Assembly: GCA_002286715.1 (NCBI GenBank)
Contig: NSJX01000036.1
Location: 56,535-120,534 of the forward strand
Source: Dentipellis sp. KUC8613
Taxonomy: Eukaryota > Basidiomycota > Agaricomycetes > Russulales > Hericiaceae
Direction of reading: 5' to 3'
DNA length: 64,000 nucleotides
This document shows, one piece after another, positions 47,798-58,274 of this stretch. The notes under the pieces were generated by a model. That model ran no database searches, was not told where the DNA came from, and was given only the letters and a program-made list of their open reading frames with translations. How positions within the stretch are numbered: position 1 is the stretch's first letter; every line of letters starts with the position of its first letter. The translations under genes were made by a program, and so were the position numbers.

Positions 47798-49114
47798 GCG
47801 CGTGCTGGGTGCCGGGTGCTTTGCTGGGTTTTGTGTCCGGTACCTTTCTTGATTGTGCGGTTGGGTATACAGGGGATTTGACTAGGATCCATGGGGTCTT
47901 CTGCTTAGTACGGACGTGCGATGCGTTCGAATAGAAATGATCATCCAGTTCTTCTATCCTACCTCCCTCGCCAATGATTCCTTCTACTATCGGTTACCCT
48001 CGGGCTATAGGCTTCGGTGCTTCAAGCTCACGCCGACACCTCCCCGAGAACCATCGGCACTTGACTGCAACACTGATTCGAAGGAGCACATGTGCATGCA
48101 TATACGCACAATGATACCCTCTATGTCACTAGTCAGCTTGAACCACGGCTAGACCGCGAGTAAAAGAACAACGCTTGCAGACGAGAATCGACGGTCCTCT
48201 CGGGCTTCTCAAATATACGAGAAAATTGCTCCCATACATTCAAGTTCCTCTACTTTAAGTTGCCTCCCTCCACACACGTGCATACGGACGACGTCGGCAT
48301 CCTCCCATGGAACTAACCGCACGATCTACAATATTACGACACTGTAGGCATCCCCGGGGTCCCCACGAACACAGACACACGCATCGTGATTCGTGATCAT
48401 ACATACGCAAGATCTAATCTGAGCACTATGATCGACCCGTCCCTTCGGCGCACATACGTAAAGAGCATGAGTCATACTCGTCGCGCACATTATCTCAACC
48501 CTAACAACAAACCAACAAAACCAACAAAACCAGCGGCCACCTCCACCTCTTACGCGACAAAAAAACTGAGCGCTGAGGAGCTCTAAGCACCGTACCGTAC
48601 GTAGGTAGGGGACGCAAAATGCATACGGGCGCATACTGATACACGCAAGCTCGGTGGGCGCTCCGGGCGAGCGCTGCTGCATCGGGCATCGCAGTCACAG
48701 AAACCGAAGAAGGATCAGCTTCGGATTCGAATTCGCTATGATCTCACCACATGGGGGCGTGGGTTGCGGGTTGCGAGCGCACTATCAGAACCCAGAACCC
48801 AGAACCCAGAACCCAGAAGCGCACTACCCACCCGCTCTTGCTCTTCACGACCGCCCGCCGCCTGTCCCACCGCTGTCCTCTAAAGCGCGCCCTTGGAGCC
48901 CTTAGCTAGAGAATCGAAGTTGACCAATCACGGTTGCATCGAAGGTATGCCCAGTGCCGGAAAGCCCAAGCCTGGCACAGGTGCTGGAGTTGGGATTTTT
49001 AAAGACCGCGCTCACGCAGACTGGCTTCCGTTCAAGTTCAGGCGATCGTCTTCTCCTCGTTCTTCAACTACCACCACTCCTACTGCCACTACCGCTGAGG
49101 CCACTCCTGCCGCG
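47798..49114. other. Intergenic, no gene seen
   Basis: 1.3 kb between the methyltransferase and the aldo-keto reductase. Apart from the octamer repeat at 48786-48818, only short frames. An in-frame extension upstream of the reductase (from about 48950, ATG in MPSAGKPKPG) is possible but low in complexity. Confidence 0.4.
48786..48818. repeat. CAGAACCC octamer tandem repeat
   Basis: Four near-perfect copies of an 8 bp unit (CAGAACCC). There are no spacers, so it is not a CRISPR array. Confidence 0.8.
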
Positions 49115-50594
49115 ATGTCTGAGCAAAAGCAAGAGAAAGCGCAAGAGCCGGTGCAGGCGGAGTACCGCAACCTGGGCAAGTCGGGGCTGCGGGTGTCCGT
49201 GCCCATCGTGCGTTCTATCTCCATCTCCTAATGCGTTGTATGCGCTTTGGTGCTGATTGTTTGTCTATATGTCACCGTGGCTACAGTTGGGCGGGATGAC
49301 GTTCGGGAGCGAGAAATGGAGCGTGCNNNNNNNNNNNNNNNNNNNNNNNNNNNNNNNNNNNNNNNNNNNNNNNNNNNNNNNNNNNNNNNNNNNNNNNNNN
49401 NNNNNNNNNNNNNNNNNNNNNNNNNNNNNNNGAAGCCCAAGGCCTCGCGCTCCTCAACGCCGCCTACGCGCACGGCATCACGACCATCGACACCGCGAAC
49501 GCCTACTCCAACGGCGCCTCGGAATCGCTCATCGGGACCTTCCTCTCCCAACCACACATCCCGCGCGCAGAAATCACCATCCTCACCAAAATCCTCAACC
49601 TCGTCCCGCCCGACCCCGCCGTGTTCGCCGCGCTCCAGCCGGGGCTGCACGACACGCGCGCGTACGTGAACCAAGGCGGGCTCTCGCGTGCGGCGATCTT
49701 CACGCAGGTCGACGGCTGCCTCGCAAGGCTGCGTACGGCGTACGTCGATGTGCTGCAGGTGCATGCGTGGGACGAGAGGACGCCGCTCGAGGAGACGGTG
49801 AGGGCGCTGCATGAGGTCGTCGTGCAGGGCAAGGCGAGGTATTTGGGCGCGTGCAATTTGCGGGCGTGGCAGGTCGCGGAGATGAATGCGCTTGCGGAGC
49901 GCAGGGGGTGGACGAAGCTCGTGTGTGTGCAGGTCGAGCACTCGCTGCTGTACCGGCCGTATGTGCGTCTTTCTCTTTCCTTTCTCTCCTACGTTCCATT
50001 CTCGCGTTCTCTCAACCCCGCCCTCAGGGCGGGGTTTGTGTAATTAATTCGATGATGCTAATACGCACGTACGTGGACAGGAAGCAGAAGTGTTCGAGTA
50101 CGCGGCGTACGCGGGCCTCGGCGTGCTCGCGTACTCGCCCCTCCTGGACGGCCACCTCGCGCGCCCCTCCTCGTCCGCGCCGACCGCGCGCGCACGGCTC
50201 ATCGCGGGCACGCCGTTCGAGAAGACGCGGCGCGCGAGCGATCTGGAGATCATCCGGCGCGTGGAGGAGACCGCGAGAAGGCGCGGGTGGACGATGGCGC
50301 AGGTCGCGCTCGCGTGGTCCGGCACGAAGGTCGTGAGTCCGATTGTCGGGGCCAATTCGGTGCGTGGTGTTGTTTGCGTTTTGGTTTGGTTTGGTTTGGG
50401 TGATGGAGGCTGATTGGGTGATTTGTAGCCGGAGAGGTTGGCGGAGTGCGTGACGACGGGCAAGACGTTGACGGCGGAGGAGATCAAGTATCTGGAAGAG
50501 CCGTGCGTATTCTTTCCTGCCGTTCACCTAGTTCGAAGCTGGTGCCTGATGCTTGGGGGCGTGCAGATACGAGTTCCAGCCGACGCGGTTCTGA
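49115..50594 (+). CDS. NADP-dependent aldo-keto reductase (interrupted by an assembly gap)
   Basis: Soluble NAD(P)H-dependent reductase of the AKR superfamily, reducing aldehydes or ketones to alcohols. The preferred start is the ATG at 49115 (MSEQKQEKAQEPVQAEYRNL); an upstream in-frame ATG at 48950 would add 55 low-complexity residues. Core: YRNLGKSGLRVSVPIV, then the intron, GGMTFGSEKWSV, an N run (49327-49431), then GLALLNAAYAHGITTIDTAN. The catalytic tetrad is visible: Asp in TIDTAN, Tyr in NAYSNGASE, Lys in ILTKIL and His in LQVHAWD. The C-terminal NADP-binding stretch includes QVALAWSGTKVVSPIVGANS. The last exon begins YEFQPTRF, and the stop is at 50592-50594. The gap removes roughly 35 codons' worth of sequence and probably an intron, so the protein is incomplete here. 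It sits amid DUF6534 genes and could act as a pathway reductase. Confidence 0.85.
49327..49431. other. Assembly gap (105 N)
   Basis: A run of 105 unknown bases between an exon ending GGMTFGSEKWSV and the exon starting EAQGLALLNAAY. In this family about 20 residues join these blocks, so the gap likely also hides one intron. Confidence 0.99.
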
Positions 50595-50758
50595 GAAGCG
50601 CGATGTGAGGTGTCGACGTCGCGGCGGAGGTGTAAATTGGTGCGTGTTGTTACCCCATTCTCGTCGTTCACAGCTGATGCTTGATTGCTATGCATGTAGA
50701 TACGACTACCAGCGGACGCGGTTCTGAGAAGCGCAATGTGAGATGCCGTCGTCCAAGT
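50503..50758 (+). repeat. Tandem duplication of the reductase terminal intron and exon
   Basis: Unit 1 (about 50503-50620) is the last intron plus the last exon of the reductase. Unit 2 (about 50640-50758) repeats it: donor GTGCGT at 50641, acceptor TAG near 50698, then an exon for YDYQRTRF and a stop, followed by GAGAAGCGCAATGTGAG, matching GAGAAGCGCGATGTGAG after unit 1. Both copies of the coding part are intact, so unit 2 could serve as an alternative final exon; the relict alternative is equally likely. Confidence 0.65.
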
Positions 50759-51990
50759 CGATGTCGAAGCTAGAGTGCAGATTGCGAGCATGTGGCGGGG
50801 GCGTATGCGTCGTGTGGCGGGGGCGTATGCGTCGTGTGGCCGGTGTGATCGTCGCACTCACGTAAATTGGCGGTCAGATACCAGCTGCCACACACCAGAT
50901 ATGGTGTGTTGCAGCGTTACGGTGTATGGTGTACTTTCTTCTTCTCTTCTTTGTTCTGCCAATGTATCATCAGTGTTCGTATCACGCTTCGCGTCCGAGC
51001 TGATGCCTTGATGTCCGAGTCTTTTCCTGCATACTCGTGCTGCTAATCGTCACCATCATCAAACTTACTGCACCGACGTTCTCACATCGCGGTCCCGAGA
51101 GTGCGCATGTGCATCTGCTCCTACTGTCTGCATTGTGCAACGCATCCCTGGATGGACAGGATAGGATAGGACAGGATAGGGCACCTGCATGCCTATCCTC
51201 TGAATCTATCGCGGCGAGATCCGTGGACATCAGCTTCTCCAGCGCCAACGCCAGCGATTGCGAACGCTTCATCTCCGCATCTCTAGGCCCATACACTATG
51301 CAATGCAATGCGGTTTGCGTGACGGCGGGCGGAGGGCGGGGATCCTCCAAGCCTCATTCGACGTGAAACATGTTTACTCCATATTTATACCACCCACATC
51401 GATCCAACTGCATCTCGCCAAGTGCCAGACCGTACAGTCCTACCGCTACGAGACGCCGATATGCCTCCGAGTCGGAGTTGCCCCGCGCGCCGCGTCCCCG
51501 GGTGCGGGCTTAATTGGGACTTAATGGAGGCATCTGCAGCAGGCACAGCGCGGCTCTTCGATTCCCACCGCGCGCGCGCTCGTCTCCAGGCTGCCTGGTC
51601 ATGCCCATGCTCCAGCCATCGAAAACATGAACATGGACATGGACATGGACAAGGGATTGGGACGTGCCTGTCTGCTATACCACGGCCTGATCGGACCAGC
51701 TGCCTCTAACGCGCTCTGCGCACTTGCCCATCGCTCGCGTGTCCATCGCCGGCCGCAATAACCGTCCGTTCGCGCGCGTCTACCGGGCCACCACTGCGAG
51801 ACGGGGGATATGTAATAGGCTACTTAGGCAGCCACATCACTGATACTCCAGGTTTCCCTCTGCTTTCCTCTTTGCCTCTGCCTCTGCTCCCCACAGCTCG
51901 CGCGGCGATCCCGTCACCCATCGCCCCCGCCCCCGCCCATCGCTACGACTATCAGCATCAGGATTAGGATTAGGATCAAGGCTACGCAGC
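50595..51990. other. Intergenic with several simple repeats
   Basis: 1.4 kb. It includes the 22 bp tandem at 50791-50842, a short AGGATAGG-type tandem at about 51158-51180, a GGACAT run at about 51631-51650 and a GATTAG run at about 51957-51975 just before the next start. No gene is supported. Confidence 0.45.
50791..50842. repeat. 22 bp tandem repeat
   Basis: Two and a third copies of a 22 bp unit beginning TGTGGCGGGGGCGTATGCGT (50791-50812, 50813-50834, partial to 50842). Confidence 0.75.
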
Positions 51991-53977
51991 ATGGCCTCCC
52001 CCGCCGCAGCGCCCATCCCGGAGAACCCGATCATCGTCAATGTGGGCGACAGCTATGGCTGCATGATGGTCGGCGGCTTCTTGTCGTGTATGATCTGGGG
52101 CGTGTCGTGCTTGCAGACGTGCGTCGCTCTCTCTCGCTCTCTCTCTCTTCCTCTCCCTCTCTTTCTCCCTTCTCCTACGTCTACTTCCACTTTCTCTTTG
52201 CGCCTTCTATTGGAATCGGGCGTGGATGGGAGTGCGGTTTTGCTGACTCTGACTCGTGCGTTGCGTGACATGTAGATTCTTGTATTTCTCCAAGTGAGTG
52301 CTCCCCCACATATCGCGCAGGATGAGCAGGCGCTGACGAGGAGTGCGATTCCCGTGTAGCTACTGGGATATAGATTCGTGGCAGAAGAAGACCTTGGTGC
52401 GTCCCTCTCCTTCTCTCTCCCCCTTCTCTCCCTTTACTCAGGTCTACGTCCGCCCTCGTGATTAGGTCGCATGTCTCTGGTACGCCCAGTCCCTCCAGCC
52501 TTACGCAGTCAGCTGACACGGGGAACAGGGTCCTCGACACCGTAAATGAGATTCTGCTCCTCAAGCCCCGTACGTCCCATCCCATCCCATTCTATGCACT
52601 GGGTGCGTGCCGAGCTGACAGTAGGTGTTCGTGGGGAAAGTGTGGCCGGTGCTCATCGCGAACTTCGGGAGCATCGCGGGGCTGTCGAAGATCCAGCCCG
52701 AGCTGACGGTGCGCGTCGTCCCTCTTTGCCCCGTTCCCCATTCCCTTTCATCTTCCTCCGATGCTGATGTGGTCTGGTCCCGCTTGAAGCATCATGCGTG
52801 GGTCGCCGTACGTCCTGTCTCTCTACTGGATTATGGGTGCGTGCGCGGGGGCTGACTGTGTCCGTGCTATACAGGGCCTCGTCGCGTTCAGCGTGCAGCT
52901 GTTCTTCGTGCACCGGATCTATATCTGTGAGCCTTCCCTTTCCCCCGTGGCTTTGGAGATACTGAACATGGGTGGGCTGGGGCAATGCAGTCAGCGGGAA
53001 GAAGATTATTTTTCCCATTTTGATGGTACGTACCGCTACTACTTACTACTCGTGGCGTATATGCGTCTTCTCTCGCTCAGGTGCTGATTGCGATTGCGGT
53101 CGGGGTCGGGATGTGCTAGTTCATTCTTTCGTTATACCAACTCGGTGCGTCCCCTCCATCGTACTCGGTAGCGTCGATGTCGATGTGCTAATGACGCGGG
53201 CGCTGTGGGCAGTCATTCTCATCCGTAAGTACTACCACCACCACCACCACCCCCTCACTTCTTTCCGGCTGGCCGATTGACGAACTGTCTACTACTCCAC
53301 TCGCGCGTGTATCAGCGTATGATATCCTCATGTACGCCCATCCCTCCTCGATACTCTGGACTCTGCTCACCCAGGCATCGACACGACAGCTTCGACAAGG
53401 GCACGAGCACGAAAGGCCTCGCTGCGAACTGGGCGACGGTAAGTCCCCGCCCGCTTCTCTTTCTCCCCACTTTTCCCTCCTTCCTCTCCTCGCTCCTCCG
53501 CGCAGACGATGCGTGAAACTACGCGCATACGGCGCGGGAGAGTGAGACTAGTCTCACGTAGATGCGTGCAGCTGCGCTACGCAGACGACGCTCCCCCTAC
53601 TCTCCCCCGCGGCTGCTCGACGTAGACTGACGGTGCATCGCGCACAGGACATCACGATCTCGCTGCGCGCCACAACCGCCGCCGAGGACATCATCATCGC
53701 CTGCGCAATGATCTTCCTCGTGCTCAAAGAAGGCCTGCCCGCGTACCGCAGCACGCGGCGCATCGTGTACCGGCTCGTGCTCGTCACGTTCAACACCGGG
53801 TTCTGGACGGCCGTCGTCGCGCTCACCGAGCTGGCCATGGTCGCGCACTTCCCGAACGGGCTGCAGTTCATGGTGCTCGAGGCGCCGCTGGGCTCGCTCT
53901 ACTTCACGTCGCTGCTGGCGAATTTGAACTCGAGGGAGTATATTAAGGGCGCGGATTTTACGACGTGGAATGATAGT

Positions 53978-54029
<52 letters not shown>

Positions 54030-54388
54030 GGAGGGGGAGAGGGACGGGCACGGAGGGGACGGGCACGACGCAGAGTGCGGGGACGGGCGGCGTGGGGATG
54101 ACGTTTAGGCTGTGGCCGATGGAGAAGACGGGGCATACGGCTGAAACGAGCGAGGTGCGTCGTGCGTGGGTGTGGAAGAGGTGGATGGATGCTGATGCGC
54201 AAGTGGAATGGTGCAGGCCTCGACGATCAAGATCGATACGACGCAGGTCTCGGACGCGGACGTGGACGCGCGCGGCGAGTCGTTGGATGAGGTTCGGTAT
54301 AAGGTCGCGCCGGACGTGCGTTTTGTCTCCTGTTTCTCCACGCTGCTCTTTCATCTGACGGTTGGCGTAGGTCGTCCACCGCGTCTGA
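51991..54388 (+). CDS. DUF6534 seven-helix membrane protein, copy 3
   Basis: Paralogue of the other four, function unknown. Starts MASPAAAPIPENPIIVNVGD. Blocks: GCMMVGGFLSCMIWGVSCLQT, FLYFSK, YWDIDSWQKKTL, VACLW, VLDTVNEILLLKP, LWPVLIANFGSIAGLSKIQP running directly into ELT, HHAWVA, GLVAFSVQLFFVHRIYI, SGKKIIFPILM, FILSLYQL, VILI, then GLAANWAT, DITISLRATTAAEDIIIACA and FWTAVVALTELAMVAHFP. The intron that separates QP from ELT in the other four is absent. The hydrophilic C-tail contains a run of about 16 Gly codons from a 49 bp poly-G tract (53980-54028). After the last intron (about 54313-54370) the protein ends APDVVHRV with stop at 54386-54388. GC3 is higher than in copies 1, 2, 4 and 5. 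Confidence 0.78.
53980..54028 (+). repeat. 49-base poly-G homopolymer in a coding exon
   Basis: An unbroken run of 49 G after a GAG codon and before an AGGAGG segment. In frame it codes polyglycine in the tail of DUF6534 copy 3. Its length is unlikely to be read exactly by sequencing, so the frame after it depends on the count modulo 3. Confidence 0.9.
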
Positions 54389-55265
54389 GTCTTCAATACT
54401 ACCCAATAGCCCCATCCCCCATCTACCCCCACCCCCTCCGCCCCATCCCCCCACATTCCCATTCGCGCCACCCCTTCTTTTTTCTTCAGGTACTCACTCA
54501 CTCACTCACGGGACGCTCGGCCGTCACTCTCCCCCTCTGCCTTTTCTCTTTACCCTCACGACGATACTAAGAAACGAGGATATTTACTGTTGCTTGCCTG
54601 CTTGGAGTTGTTCGCATTGCATTGCACCGGAACTGTCGACTGGATGTGTAAATGATATGTGTAATTTATGCTGTGCTGTGTAAATTTGTCTATGTACATG
54701 TACCCGAGTACGCTCTTTTTGACGAGTATGAGTATGAGAGAGTGGGGTGTGACGAAGATGTGGGTTGGGCTGGGTTGAGTTGGGTGCGGGAAAGCGGGCC
54801 GGGATTCGGTGCGTGCCGGTCGGCATCCAAGCCAGACGCCGTGGGCATCTCTCCCCAAACCACGGACAGCGCCCAAGGCCCAAGCTCCACTCCACACAGA
54901 CATGGCACATGCATCCTACCTCCTATCGCGGCCCCGAGACTGAATTCACACGGAACGCGAATGCATCAAGAGCATATGCACATGTGACACGCTGAGCGGC
55001 GTCTTTCTGAATCCGTCTTCTGATCTTGCCTGCGTGCGCCGTGCGTGCTGGTGCTTCTTCGAATTTGTTGCGGTCGCGGGTGTCCTGTCCTATCCTAGCT
55101 AGGTGTTCTCTTACCCATGCTCATGCGTGACCCGCGCGGGCCTTCGGACACTCTGCAGCTGGGCGCTCCCAGTGTCCTCGATGCCGACACGAACCCAGCC
55201 AGCTGCTTCATATACGTAGATCTGCGCCAGACTCTGTTCCCGACCATTAACCACCGACAAAGACC
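54389..55265. other. Intergenic, no gene seen
   Basis: 877 bp between DUF6534 copy 3 and the BAHD-type gene. Pyrimidine-rich near 54420-54560; no supported gene. Confidence 0.4.
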
Positions 55266-56981
55266 ATGACGACGCCGCCACCGACCGACATGACGCCGCC
55301 GCCGCCGCCGCCGCCGCCGAGTGTGACGGTGCTCCCCGCAGGCGTGCTCGACGCGAGCCACGCCACCGACTCCATTATCCTCGCCGGCTGGGTGCTCGAC
55401 ACGCCCATCGACCCGCAGCGCGTGCAGCGCGCATGGGCCCAGCTCGTCGCCGCGTGGCCGCTGCTCGTCGCGCGGCTGCACCACGATCCCCAGGTACGCC
55501 CGTCCGCTCTCCCATCCCCTCACGCCCAGCGCCGACGCCGACGTTGCCCCCGCAGACGCACCAATGGGAATACCACCTCTCCGACCCGCCGCGCCTCACG
55601 AACAGCTTCGCCTCGCTCACCCTCACCGCGCCCATGCACACACACTACACCCCCGCGCAGCCGACGCCCTTCATCTCCTGCGTGCCCAAGCAGAACCCGC
55701 ACCACCTCTACACGCCGCACGGCCCGCGCGCCGTCGCGGACCTCCTCGACCGCGCCGCCGACCGGCCGCTCGTGCACCTGCACGTGTCCGTCTTCGCGGA
55801 CGGCGCGCTCATCGGGCTCTCCGTGCCGCACATCCTGTGCGACGGGCACGGCGTCGTCGGCATCGCGCGCGCGCTCGGCAGTATAATGCTCGGTGGACCC
55901 CCGCCGCCGCCGCTCGACCTGGCGGACCCGTTCGCGCGGTACGTCGTGCGGGACCCGAAGGAGGCGAGTGCGCTTCCGGCCCCGCCTGGCTGGCGCGTGC
56001 TTGGGATAATGGGCACGCTGCTGCTGCTTGCGCGCATGGCGTGGGAGGGGCTCTGGGCGAGCAATGCGATTGAGAACAAGGACGTGTATTTCCCGCCGGA
56101 GGAGGTGAAGAGGATCAAGGGCGAGGCGATGGAGGATATCAGGCGCGAGCTGGGCGCGCAGACGGAGCGGTACGTGTCCTCGAGCGACGCGGTGCTCGCG
56201 TATCTGCTCAAGGTGTGTGTGTATACATATGCGCTCTCTTGGCCCAGCGCGTGTTGTCGGCGTGTGCTGACGCGCGTGCGCACGAACGCAGCTCGCGCAC
56301 CCGCCCACGCGCTCCCGCGCGCCCCTCACCGTCTTCTACACCGCGAACCTGCGGCACCTGCTGCACGGCCGCCTCCGCTGGCCGTACCTCCGCAACACCG
56401 TCGCCATGCCCATCACGCCGCCGCTGCCCGTCTGCTCCCTCTCGCGCATATCCCTCGGCGCGCTCGCGCTGCGCATCCGCGACACCGTGCGCGCGCAGCT
56501 CGCGCCCGAGGCGTCCGAGACGTGGCTCCGCTGGCGCCTCGCGCATGCGCGCGACCTGAAGCTGTTTTTTGGCCCGTGGCGCGGACGGTATAATGTGGTC
56601 ACGAATTGGCGCGAGATGCGGCTCATGGAGGTCGATTTTTCCGGCGCGCTGCCTGAGGGTGGGCGTGCGGCTGACGGAGGCGGAGGGGGTGGGCGCGCGG
56701 CTGACGGAGGCGGTGAGGGTGAAGGGAAGGCTGGGAAGGAGGATGGGAAGGACGGGGACGGGGAGGAGAGGAAGGTGCGCTGCGTGTACGCGTGGGGCGA
56801 CGGGCTGCAGCCGTACGTGCTGCAGCACTGGATCGGGCTCTGGGCGGACGACCCGCGCGGTGGCATGTGGACGAGCGCGTTCATGCCGCGCTGGGTGTGG
56901 CGCGATATGCGCGGCTTTGGGCGTATTATCAGGGAGACGGAGGAGCGCGCGAAGGCTGCGGCGGCGGAGGGGGGCAGGTGA
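55266..56981 (+). CDS. BAHD-type acyltransferase
   Basis: Soluble acyl-CoA-dependent O-acyltransferase, expected to transfer acetyl or other acyl groups to a hydroxyl of a small molecule. Three exons: 55266-55493, 55556-56212 and 56292-56981, giving 524 residues. The catalytic HxxxDG motif is VPHILCDGHGVVG (near residue 170). The second BAHD motif position reads NWREMRLMEVDFSGA in place of DFGWG, so the structural motif is degenerate or shifted. N-terminal proline-rich runs (poly-CCG microsatellite at about 55291-55320) precede the domain, and an insertion of Gly/Asp/Lys repeats (GGRAADGGGEGEGKAG) follows VDFSGA. Ends RAKAAAAEGGR with stop at 56979-56981. It is the second, unrelated acyltransferase of the window next to the MBOAT gene. 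Confidence 0.82.
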
Positions 56982-57182
56982 TGATGCGTGGTACCTGGTT
57001 CTGGGGTTGTGTACATGTGTGATACGGTCTATGGAGTTGTGGGATCTATGCTCGGGATGAGGGTATTGCGATTGGTGGGTACGAGTGTATTTTATTGAAT
57101 GAAGTCCAGGATCCAGGACCATACGAGAATCTGACAAGAGCACCCAAATTGTCTAGTAACTGTCGGGACACCTTGTAAACAA

Positions 57183-57273
57183 GACACTATAGCCAAGTGG
57201 TTACGGCGACAGATTCGAATCACGTGATATCTGTTTCCCTCTGGGAGCGCAGGTTCAAATCCTGCTGGTGTCG
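57183..57273 (+). tRNA. tRNA-Ser (CGA) with 9 nt intron
   Basis: The acceptor arms GACACTA and TGGTGTC pair fully (one T-G). D-arm GCCAAGTGGTTACGGC; anticodon stem ACAGA/TCTGT with loop TTCGAAT, anticodon CGA, and about 9 extra loop nt read as an intron; long variable arm with CCC/GGG stem (class II tRNA); T-arm GCAGG-TTCAAAT-CCTGC. Length 91 nt, mature about 82 nt. The variable arm supports Ser. No encoded CCA. Confidence 0.9.
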
Positions 57274-58070
57274 CACAGAATGTGTATGCTATGGTTTTTG
57301 CTTCCCACCGGGGCCTGCAGGTAAGTAAGCAGAAATGAAAATCTGGGGTGGATCATGTAAATAGGAGATATTGCTGCTGGTGTAGACTATGATGCCGGCC
57401 TAATGCATGCACATGTACACAACAGGTTCGACCGTGTTCGGTGCCACATTTGCACGTGACATGGGGGCCAACAGATAGTCCGAGTATAGCCCGGACACCG
57501 TTACCTTCTTTGCGCGAGCTCTCATGTCTGTTTGCGTTGTGCTGGCCAACTTAATGTCCTACTACCGTTCCATCTCCAACGGCTCAGCGGAGGACCGCTT
57601 TGATGGAGTGCAGGTTCCAAATGTAGACTTTGCAGCCCATGCATTGAATTCGCCTTGCTATACGACACGCATTTCAAATGTATGCGACACAATCTCAAGA
57701 AATCGAAGTGCAGGCTCATGATGACCCCACTCGGTTTGAAACTGCTGCGTGCTGTTTTAATAGATGTAGCTATACACTTCACTTTGTCTCCCACAAGCCA
57801 TGGGCCCACGGCTCCAACAGCGGACTCGTCGAAGCAACAACAAACTGCTTCCGAGCTTCGGGAACTTCGAAGACGCCTTGTCACCTTCAGTGAGGGTTTC
57901 TTTCCACCATTTTCTTTTTCATCGCAACTCACTTCTTCTAAGTGAGGAATGTAGCGTTTTGCGTGCGTCGCTTTCTCCAGGCCTTATTCTCACCAATATC
58001 GAGTTCGTCCGTGGTAGGCACCAACAGGGCAAATCTTATATTAACGTGTATTCTCGGTATCTCTACTTAC

Positions 58071-58114
58071 GTGGGAGGCCTGCTATGATCATCTGCCAAA
58101 CGGCATTCAGAGCA
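58071..58114 (+). promoter_or_regulatory. Conserved upstream block of DUF6534 gene 4
   Basis: GTGGGAGGC, then ATGATCATCTGCC, then GGCATTCAGAGCAT, 204 bp before the ATG at 58275; it matches the block at 42719 nearly base for base. Confidence 0.4.
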
Positions 58115-58210
58115 TGTGCCGGCGCCAGGATGGTAGGATCCTGTGCAATGTCATGCGCTCCCCGAGTAGCTTGCGTTCTGAGGCCTTTGCACGTTTGACT
58201 GCACGAGTAA

Positions 58211-58220
58211 GTACTTATAC
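58211..58220 (+). promoter_or_regulatory. GTACTTATAC element upstream of DUF6534 gene 4
   Basis: GTACTTATAC, starting 64 bp before the start ATG at 58275, equivalent to the elements before copies 1 and 2. Confidence 0.4.
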
Positions 58221-58274
58221 CGTCTCGTCATCTGTCGTAATGCCCAGTCTACACCCTTCCCCTGATCTGCCGTG

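Larger units (their letters stand above)
57274..58274. other. Intergenic upstream of DUF6534 gene 4
   Basis: 1.0 kb. It holds the conserved words shared with the upstream region of copy 2: GAAGCAACAACAAACTGCTT at 57831 and the block at 58071-58114. No gene is supported. Confidence 0.45.

Noticed and set aside
48786..48818. CRISPR-like array
   Set aside because: The repeat is an uninterrupted 8 bp tandem without spacers in a eukaryotic genome.
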